A DNA stretch of 64,000 nt from Anaerolineales bacterium (GTDB lineage: Bacteria > Chloroflexota > Anaerolineae > Anaerolineales > UBA11858). This document shows positions 56,603-64,000 of the stretch, piece by piece. The notes below the pieces were generated by a model, which saw only the letters and a program-made list of their open reading frames with translations, had not been told where the DNA came from and made no database searches. Both the position numbers and the translations under genes were made by a program. Each line of letters begins with the position of its first letter. The first letter of the stretch is position 1. The stretch is from assembly GCA_028278545.1 (NCBI GenBank), contig JANQED010000152.1:1-64000 (forward strand), read 5' to 3'.

Positions 56603-57370
56603 ATGACAAAAGTAGACTATAACCCCACTGAGATGTTGATCTGCACTGCCTCGCGCCTGATGACTGACAATTCAACCGCTTTCATCGGCACAGGTATCCC
56701 CATGCTGGCAGCTTCACTGGCCCAGAAGATGCACGCCCCCAACCTGACCACCATCTTCGAGTTTGGCGGTATGGGGGCCATACTGGACGACTTACCAGTG
56801 GCTGTTGGTGGGCGGCGCACCTTCCACAAGGCCCTCTCAGCGCTCGGGATTCTAGATGTCATTGAGGCCGCCGGGCGCGGCCTCATCGAATACGGCTTCA
56901 TTGGGGGCGCACAGATTGATCCCTACGGCAACCTCAACAGCACAGTGATTGGCGATTTTTACAAGCCCAAAGTGCGCCTGCCGGGAAGCGGCGGCGGCAA
57001 CGATGTCGGCTCGCACTGCTGGCAGACGATTGCGATTATGCGCCACGACAAACGCCGCTTCATCGAAAAGGTGGATTTCATCACCACCCCCGGCTACCTG
57101 ACCGGCCCCGGGGCACGCGAAGCCGCCGGGCTGCCGCCAGGCACAGGCCCCTACCGCGTGGTAACAAACCTGGCCTTGTTGGGCTTCCACCCAGAGTCTA
57201 AGCGGATGATGTTGCTTGCCACCCAGCCAGGTGTTACGATAGAGGAAGTGCTCGATAACACCGGCTTCGATCTGCTTCTTGCCAATGAAGTCATCGAGAA
57301 CCCACCGCCCAGTGAGGAGGAATTGCTCATTCTCAGGGAAGAGGTGGACAAGGAAAAGTTTTATATTTGA
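56603..57370 (+). CDS. CoA-transferase subunit B
   Basis: A 255-residue beta subunit. The catalytic glutamate is expected in TTIFEFGGMGA, and FIGGAQIDPYGNLNSTVIGD and RLPGSGGGNDVGSH are family signatures. It starts 4 bases after subunit A; a frame starting at 56579 inside gene A is ignored. The pair stands near the ADP-forming acyl-CoA synthetase, so both may act on the same fermentation acids. Confidence 0.9.
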   Translation: MTKVDYNPTEMLICTASRLMTDNSTAFIGTGIPMLAASLAQKMHAPNLTTIFEFGGMGAILDDLPVAVGGRRTFHKALSALGILDVIEAAGRGLIEYGFIGGAQIDPYGNLNSTVIGDFYKPKVRLPGSGGGNDVGSHCWQTIAIMRHDKRRFIEKVDFITTPGYLTGPGAREAAGLPPGTGPYRVVTNLALLGFHPESKRMMLLATQPGVTIEEVLDNTGFDLLLANEVIENPPPSEEELLILREEVDKEKFYI

Positions 57371-57380
57371 GGCAGCCGAG

Positions 57381-57683
57381 ATGCTACAGGATATCCGTGA
57401 CTACGATGCTGCAATGGCCGCTCTAGAAAGCGGCGAGGATGAACTAATCCCCAGCGAATTAGTCTATGCCATTGCCAATGGAGCCAACCCAATCAAAACC
57501 TGGCGAGAATACCGCGGCCTTACTCAGAATCAATTGGCGCAAATTGCTGAGATCAGTCCACCCTACCTTTCCCAGATCGAGACGGGTAAACGTACCGGAA
57601 CAACCGAAGTCTTGAAAGCCATCGCAGAAGCGCTGAACTTGTCATTGGATGACATTGTAATTACCAGAGAAGAAATTGAGTAG
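57381..57683 (+). CDS. Xre-family helix-turn-helix protein (HigA-like antitoxin type)
   Basis: A 100-residue protein. The C-terminal HTH reads WREYRGLTQNQLAQIAEISPPYLSQIETGKRTGTTEVLKAIAEAL, typical of HTH_3. The N-terminal helix with Glu/Asp-rich text resembles antitoxins of the HigA/RelB-associated type. No toxin gene is adjacent: the gap on either side is 10-11 bases to the CoA-transferase and synthetase genes. It is therefore an orphan, perhaps recruited as a local regulator. Confidence 0.85.
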   Translation: MLQDIRDYDAAMAALESGEDELIPSELVYAIANGANPIKTWREYRGLTQNQLAQIAEISPPYLSQIETGKRTGTTEVLKAIAEALNLSLDDIVITREEIE

Positions 57684-57694
57684 CGAGAATCCCC

Positions 57695-59764
57695 ATGCCT
57701 ATAGAGCACTCCCTTATCCCATTCTTCAACCCGCAAGGTGTGGTTGTCATTGGCGCATCGAATGACCCCAGCAAGTTGGGTTATGGCCTCGCCAATAACC
57801 TGGTACGCAGCAATTATCAGGGAGCAGTTCATTTCGTCAATATCAAAGGGGGTGAACTGCTGGGACAGCCGATCTATACCAACGTGCTCGAGGTGCCCAA
57901 CCCGGTTGACCTGGCCGCGGTGCTGATCCCAGCCCCCTACGTGGCTGACGCGCTGCGTCAATGCGGTCAGCGCGGCATCCAGGCAGCCATCATCGGCTCT
58001 GGAGGGTTCCGCGAGGTGGGAGCCGAGGGCGCAGAACTCGAAGAGGCGATCATGGAGGTCGCCAGTCAATACCACATCCGGCTGATCGGCCCTAACTGTA
58101 TCGGTCTGCTGGATACCCACCTGCCAATCGACACCACCTTCCTGCCTCCTCCCGGCCCCACCCCTGGTGATGTGGCCTTTATCTCCCATTCCGGCGCGAT
58201 CTGCGCGGCAGTGATCGATTGGGCGCGCGGCCAGGGTTACGGCCTCTCGCGCTTGTTGAGTTTGGGCAACCAGGCTGATGTCAATGAAACGGATACGCTG
58301 GCCCCCGTGGCTGCCGACCCCTACACTCGGGTGTTGGCGTTGTACCTGGAAGGGGTCAATGATGGGCGGCGATTTATCGATCAGGCGCGCCAGGTGGTGC
58401 ATGACAAACCCATCATCGCCCTCAAAGTAGGACGCTTCAAGAGCGGCCAACGGGCGGTGGCATCCCATACCGGCGCGCTGGCCGGGCAGGAGAGCGCCTA
58501 CAGCGCCGCTTTCCGCCGGGCGGGGGTATTGCGCGCCGAAACCAGTGAAGAAATGTTCGACCAGGCGCGTGCCCTGGCTTGGTGTCCGCCAACCAGGGGG
58601 CGCCGCGTAGCGGTACTGACCAACGCTGGTGGACCAGGGGTCACCGCCGCGGACGCCCTCGAATCCCTGGGGCTGGAACTGGCAGAATTCAGCGGAGAAA
58701 CACGCGCGGCCCTGGCGGGGATTCTGCCTCCAGCGGCCAGCCTGCATAATCCGGTGGATATGCTGGCATCCGCCACCCCAGACCAGTTTGCCGAGAGTCT
58801 GCGCATCGTACTGGCCGACTCAGGCGTAGACAGCGTCATGATCATCTTCCCTACACCACCCTTGTTCACCGCCGGTTCGGTGGCCAAAGCCATTATCCCT
58901 GTGATCCACAGTGCCGAAAAGCCGGTCGTGGTCGCCGTGATGGGCGAGCGCCTGATCCAGGAAGCCGTGGAACATTTACGCGCCGCGCATGTGCCCGAGT
59001 ATCGCTTTGCTGAGCGCGCCGCGGCCGCGCTAGCCGCGCTGGTAGAGCGCGCAGAACTGCTGGAATACGCCCAGGCTGAACCGGTAATGCCTGTCCAGTC
59101 TTCCGAGGCCTTGAAGACCTCGGAAATCTCAGCGCTGCTCGAAGCCTACGGCATCCCCGTGGCCAAAATGGAGTTGGCGAAATCTTCAGACGAAGCGGTT
59201 GCCTTCGCCCGTCAAATGGGGTTGCCGGTGGCCCTCAAGGTCGCCTCACCGGGCATCTCCCACAAATCCGATGTGGGTGGAGTGCTACTCAATTTGGGGG
59301 ATGAAGCCGCTGTGCGCACCGGATATGCAGAAATCCTTCAGCGAGCACAATCAGCCCACCCCCAGGCCGAGATTCAGGGTGTTTACGTCCAACGCATGAT
59401 CCCCTCGGGGCAAGAGGTCATCGCCGGGGCAGTGCAAGACCCCCAGTTCGGCGCCCAAATGATGTTTGGCTCTGGCGGCACGGAAGTCGAAGGCCTGAAG
59501 GATATCGCCTTCGGATTGGCGCCACTCACCAAACTCGAAGCTGAGCGTATGTTGGAGAGCACCTGGGCGGGGCGTAAGCTCAAAGGCTTCCGCAATCTGC
59601 CCGCCGCCGACCGGGACGCTGTGTTGGATATTCTCTTCAGATTGGCACAGTTGGCCGCCGAACATCCATCTTTAGAAGAAATCGAGATCAACCCCTTGCT
59701 GGTCTTACCCGTTGGGCAGGGCGCGGTGGCTGTCGATGTGCGCATCCAGGCAAAGCATGAATAA
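57695..59764 (+). CDS. ADP-forming acyl-CoA synthetase (acetate-CoA ligase type)
   Basis: A 689-residue fused alpha-beta enzyme that makes ATP from acyl-CoA, ADP and phosphate. The CoA-binding domain starts VVVIGASNDPSKLGYG; the phosphorylated His is H258 in ASHTGALAGQ; the C-terminal ATP-grasp domain has PVALKVASPGISHKSDVGGV and EEIEINPLLVLP. It gives substrate-level ATP from acetyl-CoA or other acyl-CoA, which suits a Wood-Ljungdahl organism without ack/pta nearby. Its stop overlaps the next start. Confidence 0.93.
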   Translation: MPIEHSLIPFFNPQGVVVIGASNDPSKLGYGLANNLVRSNYQGAVHFVNIKGGELLGQPIYTNVLEVPNPVDLAAVLIPAPYVADALRQCGQRGIQAAIIGSGGFREVGAEGAELEEAIMEVASQYHIRLIGPNCIGLLDTHLPIDTTFLPPPGPTPGDVAFISHSGAICAAVIDWARGQGYGLSRLLSLGNQADVNETDTLAPVAADPYTRVLALYLEGVNDGRRFIDQARQVVHDKPIIALKVGRFKSGQRAVASHTGALAGQESAYSAAFRRAGVLRAETSEEMFDQARALAWCPPTRGRRVAVLTNAGGPGVTAADALESLGLELAEFSGETRAALAGILPPAASLHNPVDMLASATPDQFAESLRIVLADSGVDSVMIIFPTPPLFTAGSVAKAIIPVIHSAEKPVVVAVMGERLIQEAVEHLRAAHVPEYRFAERAAAALAALVERAELLEYAQAEPVMPVQSSEALKTSEISALLEAYGIPVAKMELAKSSDEAVAFARQMGLPVALKVASPGISHKSDVGGVLLNLGDEAAVRTGYAEILQRAQSAHPQAEIQGVYVQRMIPSGQEVIAGAVQDPQFGAQMMFGSGGTEVEGLKDIAFGLAPLTKLEAERMLESTWAGRKLKGFRNLPAADRDAVLDILFRLAQLAAEHPSLEEIEINPLLVLPVGQGAVAVDVRIQAKHE

Positions 59765-60881
59765 AGTTTGGCGTGTTGCCGAACAATTTGCGCTCCCGGG
59801 GGAAATCCTCGCTGTCGAGCCGCACGGGGACGGGAACATCAACGATACGTACCTGGTCACTACCGACCAACAATTCCAACCCGCTGGGGGATTCATCTTG
59901 CAGCGCATTAACACCCATGTATTCCAATCCCCCAAGCTGATCGTTGCCAATATGCGCACTCTGACAGAGCACATCCAGGGCAAATTGGAGCACGAAGGCA
60001 ACGGCCCAACCCGGCGGTGGGCTGTGCCGTCCATCCTGCCAATACAGCAAGGTGACGACTTCATTGTCGACCCCCAGGGTGATTTTTGGCGAGCGACCAG
60101 CTTCATCGATCGGGCACACTCGTACGGAACCGTTCAAAACGAGGCCCACGCGCGCGAAGCAGGCTATGCCCTGGGCCGTTTCCAGAGCCTGTTGAGCGAT
60201 CTTGATCCAGAGAATCTCCACGACACATTGGCTGGGTTTCACATCACGCCACTTTACCTGCTTAAATATGATCAAGTGATGCGCCGAAAGCCCCATGTCA
60301 AGGATTCTCCCGATGTGCGCTACTGCCACCGCATGATCGCAGAACGCCGCCAGTGGGCATCGGTTTTGGAAGATGCCAAAGATCAAGGGGCACTGCAAGT
60401 TCGTACCATGCACGGGGACCCTAAAATCGACAACATCATGATCTGTGAGGATAGCGGACAGGCCGTGGGAATCGTCGATCTGGACACCGTCAAACCCGGC
60501 CTCGTGCAGTACGATATCGGTGATTGCCTGCGCTCCAGTTGCAACCCCCTGGGCGAAAGCCCGAGCAACTGGGATGATGTCTGTTTTGAAACTGGCCTCG
60601 CCAGGGCCATTCTCGAAGGCTACGTCACGGTTGCGGGGGACTTCCTGACAAGAAACGATTTTGCCTACATCTACGACAGCATCCGATTGATGACTTTCGA
60701 ACTAGGATTGAGATTCTTCTCCGATTACCTGGCCGGGAATATCTACTACAAGATCAAATACCCCGAACACAATCTCGAGCGCGCTATCGTACAGTTCAAA
60801 TTAACAGAGAGTATCGAAGCCCAGGAGAGAACTATACGCTCGATCATCGCCGAGCTTGACCTTCGCCTGAATGGAACATAA
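59757..60881 (+). CDS. APH-fold small-molecule kinase (NahK-like)
   Basis: A 374-residue kinase of the aminoglycoside phosphotransferase superfamily. The catalytic loop is TMHGDPKIDNIMI and the metal site is GIVDLDTVKPG. The N-terminal HGDGNINDTYLV and GFILQRIN resemble N-acetylhexosamine kinases. Phosphorylation of an amino sugar is likely. The ATG at 59757 overlaps the previous gene by 8 bases. Confidence 0.85.
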   Translation: MNKVWRVAEQFALPGEILAVEPHGDGNINDTYLVTTDQQFQPAGGFILQRINTHVFQSPKLIVANMRTLTEHIQGKLEHEGNGPTRRWAVPSILPIQQGDDFIVDPQGDFWRATSFIDRAHSYGTVQNEAHAREAGYALGRFQSLLSDLDPENLHDTLAGFHITPLYLLKYDQVMRRKPHVKDSPDVRYCHRMIAERRQWASVLEDAKDQGALQVRTMHGDPKIDNIMICEDSGQAVGIVDLDTVKPGLVQYDIGDCLRSSCNPLGESPSNWDDVCFETGLARAILEGYVTVAGDFLTRNDFAYIYDSIRLMTFELGLRFFSDYLAGNIYYKIKYPEHNLERAIVQFKLTESIEAQERTIRSIIAELDLRLNGT

Positions 60882-60996
60882 AACGTCCCTGGCAAAACGT
60901 TCATTTCACCCAAATTTCCCCCATAACAAAGAATAACCCGTCTCTACAAAAGGAGCACACCGCACATGGCGCCCTCCAGCCAGATATAATCCTGAT

Positions 60997-62124
60997 TCAA
61001 TCAAAACTCGACGAATCTCGCTCCGATTTGAAGTCCTTGAAAGCGCCTACGACTACGTTAACCAGCTGCTCCAATCCTTTTCCGATAGGCTTAATCTCAA
61101 TATATTCATTGGAGGTATGTGCGCCTCCGCCTTTGGTCAATCCAATCGTCACTGCCGGCAGCCCACGGCTGAGGGGGATATTGGCGTCCGTGGAGCCGAT
61201 GCTCAAATGCGGTTCAATGCCCTGTTCTAGGAGTGCGGATCCCGCCAATTTCACCAAGGGGTGATCTTCTGGAATCCCTCCGATTGGACGTTGCCCGATG
61301 ACCTCTGCCTGCATCTGGACTTCGGGCTTATTTGCCTCCTCAACCAAGGCCTGGACGCTCTGGACTAAGGTTTGCAGGGCTTCCGGGTCCTCGGAGCGCA
61401 GGTCAAGCTCCAAAGAGGCTCGCGGTGCGATGGTGTTAATGGAAGTTCCCCCGGAGATCATGCCGACGTTGAGCGTTGTGCGGGGGTCATTGGGCAATGG
61501 GAGTTCAGTGAGTTTCGTCACCAACGCGGCCAACTCATGGATCGCCGAAGGCACCCCGTGATCCGCCCAGGAGTGCCCCCCCGGCGTCTGGGCGGTGATG
61601 CGATAACGTCGCACCCCTAAGCCGCGGTGATAGATTTGCCCCAGGGCCATCCCCTCGAGGATGATGTACGCCATGGGACTGTCGCCAAAACGGTCCACGA
61701 CAAGGCGCATGCCGCGCAAATCCCCCAGGCCCTCTTCCCGGACATTAGCCACCAGCCACAAATCACCAGGGAGATTGATCTCCCTCTCACGTAAAATCCA
61801 CAGCAAACCCAGCAGCCCCGCCAGACCCAGGCTGTTATCGCCGATGCCGGGCGCAATGATCCGCTCGGTTTCGCGGTGCACGCTCAAATCAGTCTCCAGT
61901 GGGAAGACGGTATCCGTATGCGCGCATACCACTAGGGGGCGCCGTTCGCCCTCACCAGGAAGCATGGCATATACATTCCCCAACATGTCGATCTCGACAT
62001 GGCTCAATCCTTCCTTGAGGAAAAGATCGCGCACAAACGCCGCACGCTGCTCTTCCTGAAAGGTCGGCGCGGGGATCTGTTGAATTTGGATGGCAAGATC
62101 GAGGACGCGCTCGGGGATATCCAT
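60997..62124 (-). CDS. M20-family metallopeptidase/deacylase
   Basis: A 375-residue di-zinc hydrolase. Metal ligands are in VVCAHTDTVFP and GIGDNSLGLAGLLG, the catalytic Glu is in VREEGLGDL, and the dimer domain carries TPGGHSWADHG. It resembles PepT-like tripeptidases, but substrate is not certain. The start overlaps the stop of the kinase gene (TGATG), so the two are translationally coupled. Confidence 0.92.
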   Translation of the reverse strand: MDIPERVLDLAIQIQQIPAPTFQEEQRAAFVRDLFLKEGLSHVEIDMLGNVYAMLPGEGERRPLVVCAHTDTVFPLETDLSVHRETERIIAPGIGDNSLGLAGLLGLLWILREREINLPGDLWLVANVREEGLGDLRGMRLVVDRFGDSPMAYIILEGMALGQIYHRGLGVRRYRITAQTPGGHSWADHGVPSAIHELAALVTKLTELPLPNDPRTTLNVGMISGGTSINTIAPRASLELDLRSEDPEALQTLVQSVQALVEEANKPEVQMQAEVIGQRPIGGIPEDHPLVKLAGSALLEQGIEPHLSIGSTDANIPLSRGLPAVTIGLTKGGGAHTSNEYIEIKPIGKGLEQLVNVVVGAFKDFKSERDSSSFD

Positions 62125-63143
62125 CAGATTTTGCGAGCGGATTGACGGAGAGAGTCGATCCGCGCCTCAGCCAGACCCGGGAGCACCTCCAGGCCAAAGA
62201 ATACCCCTGTCCCTTCAGAGACAATCGAGGCTGACACATTGCCATGCAGCACAGCCTCGAGGGGATCGTAAGCGCGCCGGTAACCAGCCAGGAACCCGCC
62301 GCAAAATGCGTCGCCCACCCCCGTGGGATTGACCAGCCGGGCGGGATAGGCGGGGATTTCCCAGCGAGCCCCTGAGGAAGCATCATAAAGTAGTTGCCCC
62401 CGCTCGCCACGTTTGATGACAACCAAACCACATCCATAAGCCGCTAAGGCTTCTGCCATTTCCCACAAGTCGTTGGAACGCCCTTCGAAGAGCGCCCGCA
62501 GGTCTTCCTCCGCCGGTAGGAAAGCGGTCAATCCGGTGATCAAACTGGGCACATCATTCCAGAAAGTGGGATTCATATACCCAGGTGCGGGGTCTAGCGT
62601 GACCGTAGTGATGACTCCCTGGCGCAATATCGCCGGGATCAAACTATGCGTCATATAATCCATCGGGCATAGATGGGCAGCCGAGGCATCCAGATAGACA
62701 TCTGGGATATCCCCCTGGCGCAGCGAGGTGGGGGTCAGTTCTGTGCGGCTGTTGAGCGCCTCGCTGGAATCCTTGTACCCTAAGAGGGCTTTGGGAAATG
62801 GCTCCCCCAGGCGAGCAAAGTGAGTCACCGGGTCGCCTTTGACGCGGGTGGCTTTATCGGTGTAGACATAGAAATTCCGCACATCAACGGCCTCAGGGAG
62901 CATATTCACCCCGCGGGTATCGAAGCCTCTTCGGGCAAGATCGTCCAGCCAGCGTTGGGGGTAATCTTCCCCCACCCGGGCGATCAGCCCCGGGGGCGGC
63001 GCGTCCTCCCAAAGCCTCAATCCGATGGCCGCATAAGGCACATTGCCCCCCAGCACATCGATCATGGGCCTGTCATCGGCAGTGATGAAGAAATCGCGGT
63101 AAAGCTCCCCCGCGAAGACGAAGCGTGGTGTCTCCGTAGTCAT
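62124..63143 (-). CDS. PfkB-family carbohydrate kinase
   Basis: A 339-residue ribokinase-fold enzyme. The N-terminal gly motif is VLGGNVPYAAIGL, and the C-terminal signature is NPTGVGDAFCGGFLAGYR with the catalytic Asp. The phosphoacceptor is probably a sugar or nucleoside; it cannot be fixed. Directly upstream of the M20 peptidase. Confidence 0.92.
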   Translation of the reverse strand: MTTETPRFVFAGELYRDFFITADDRPMIDVLGGNVPYAAIGLRLWEDAPPPGLIARVGEDYPQRWLDDLARRGFDTRGVNMLPEAVDVRNFYVYTDKATRVKGDPVTHFARLGEPFPKALLGYKDSSEALNSRTELTPTSLRQGDIPDVYLDASAAHLCPMDYMTHSLIPAILRQGVITTVTLDPAPGYMNPTFWNDVPSLITGLTAFLPAEEDLRALFEGRSNDLWEMAEALAAYGCGLVVIKRGERGQLLYDASSGARWEIPAYPARLVNPTGVGDAFCGGFLAGYRRAYDPLEAVLHGNVSASIVSEGTGVFFGLEVLPGLAEARIDSLRQSARKI

Positions 63144-63171
63144 AAAAACCCGTTATCCGTTTGTCAAGATT

Positions 63172-64000
63172 TTACTCTACAATGTCACCCATTCCCCGCT
63201 CAATCCGCTTGCGAAGGTTCTCCGGCCACTGGGAAATATCCTCCGAGGGATATATCTGCAATTCGGGCCCGTTTTGGGTCAGCAAGTCGTCAGGAGAGCA
63301 GTTGAGGATGGCACTGGCCGCCTGCAGGCCCGTCGAGGTGGCCCCGGAAACGCCGAAGTTAGAGGTGCTGGCGCCGCACATCAACAGACCCTCGAAATCA
63401 GTTCGGGTTGGGTAAGCTCTCGGCCCTATCTGGCGGCGGTTTTTCTCGATGCCATACAGGCAGCCGCGGGTTACATTGATGTAGTGCTCATTGGTCAACG
63501 GCGTGCCCAGATTCCAGAAGACAATATGATCGCTGATCCCCGGGACGCGTTTCTCAATGGCCTTGAACATGCGCCAGGAGAGGTCTTCCTTCAACCCCTG
63601 GTAACCCCCAGAGCGATCCCCGGACTTTTCATGGGCCCATTTCTTGAAAGCATCATAACCAACGAAGGTGAAGGCCTCGCAGGTGTGGTGACCGCTGTGC
63701 ATCTTGGAGGGGTCTTTAAGCGTGGTAGCGGTCAGGAACATCATCGGGGGGATATCAGCGGTGAGTACATGGTCCGTGCGACCCAGGCGATAGAGTTCGT
63801 CGATATCTTGATGATCGTAGAACCAGAAATTCCCAGAATCCAGGCCGGCTGCGCGCAGATCCATATCCACAGCGAAGAACAGACTCAAGGCTGAGGTCGA
63901 GTAAGTGGTTTTATCCAACCTGCGGCGCAGCTTGTCGTTGAGATGTTCACGACCGATCAGCTTGCCGAAAGTGACCTCAGGATCGGCATTGCTGACTACA
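63172..64000 (-). CDS. Phytoene dehydrogenase-like FAD oxidoreductase (5' end outside the window)
   Basis: The minus-strand frame runs off the right edge. The visible 275 or so residues start VVSNADPEVTFGKLIG, a hallmark of the CrtI/carotenoid isomerase superfamily, and end with TSNFGVSGATSTGLQAA, the C-terminal FAD motif. Members desaturate or isomerise carotenoids, retinoids and related polyenes; many in anaerobes are of unknown role. The N-terminal Rossmann fold is beyond the window. Confidence 0.88.
   Translation of the reverse strand, partial: VVSNADPEVTFGKLIGREHLNDKLRRRLDKTTYSTSALSLFFAVDMDLRAAGLDSGNFWFYDHQDIDELYRLGRTDHVLTADIPPMMFLTATTLKDPSKMHSGHHTCEAFTFVGYDAFKKWAHEKSGDRSGGYQGLKEDLSWRMFKAIEKRVPGISDHIVFWNLGTPLTNEHYINVTRGCLYGIEKNRRQIGPRAYPTRTDFEGLLMCGASTSNFGVSGATSTGLQAASAILNCSPDDLLTQNGPELQIYPSEDISQWPENLRKRIERGMGDIVE

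Noticed and set aside
57563-58747. 394-codon minus-strand frame
   Set aside because: Antisense to the ADP-forming synthetase, which is clearly real by motif.

Overview
The window reads as one contiguous chromosomal piece of an anaerobic, CO2-fixing or syntrophic bacterium. Gene content and style (Wood-Ljungdahl genes with an archaeal-type ACS/CFeSP layout, group 3b NiFe hydrogenase, ADP-forming acetate-CoA ligase, many small DinB, Nudix and WD40 genes, moderately high GC, ordinary TTGNNN-N17-TANNNT promoters) fit the Chloroflexota, most likely an uncultured Anaerolineae. That placement is inference; the window holds no rRNA.

Layout. 1-2 kb: tail of a possible transposase, a glutaredoxin-like gene and an ECF sigma/anti-sigma pair. 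2-15 kb: an acs operon with an HMA-like protein, CODH (acsA), an acetyl-CoA synthase fused to the small corrinoid protein subunit (acsB-acsD), acsC, a corrinoid activator (RACo type), acsE, malic enzyme and a flavoprotein without a redox disulfide. 15-17.6 kb: a DUF3786-like protein and two CooC-type nickel ATPases. 17.6-29 kb: housekeeping and accessory genes, including a selenocysteine deiodinase-like protein with an in-frame UGA, PRPP synthetase and a three-domain kinase/peptidase/aminotransferase fusion. 29-31.7 kb: a DoxX-like protein and a TetR/SDR pair with matching operators. 31.8-37 kb (minus): a group 3b NiFe hydrogenase operon with a cyclic-nucleotide-binding protein and a maturation protease. 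37-45.8 kb (minus): a selenocysteine formate dehydrogenase with HydB/HydC-like subunits, then fdhD with a second NADH-dehydrogenase-like module. 45.9-48.9 kb (minus): fhs and folD. 49-53 kb: panB, an unknown protein and a folate-independent methionine synthase of MesB type. 53-64 kb: GH36 glycosidase, CoA-transferase, an Xre regulator, ADP-forming acyl-CoA synthetase, sugar-kinase-like genes, an M20 peptidase and a truncated carotenoid-type oxidoreductase.

How it fits together. FDH reduces CO2 (or oxidises formate), Fhs and FolD carry formate to methylene-THF, AcsE moves the methyl to AcsCD, and AcsA/AcsB form acetyl-CoA. The ADP-forming ligase can turn acyl-CoA into ATP. MesB plausibly takes methyl from the corrinoid protein for methionine, and PanB uses methylene-THF for pantothenate. 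Methylene-THF reductase and the selenocysteine machinery (selA, selB, selC, selD) are not in this window.

The most interesting signals are two selenoprotein genes that a standard gene caller would split at UGA, each followed by a SECIS-like hairpin; the AcsB-AcsD fusion; a run of intercistronic hairpins in the acs operon; leaders with terminator-like hairpins; and gene remnants, including the first codons of an hdrA-like gene.
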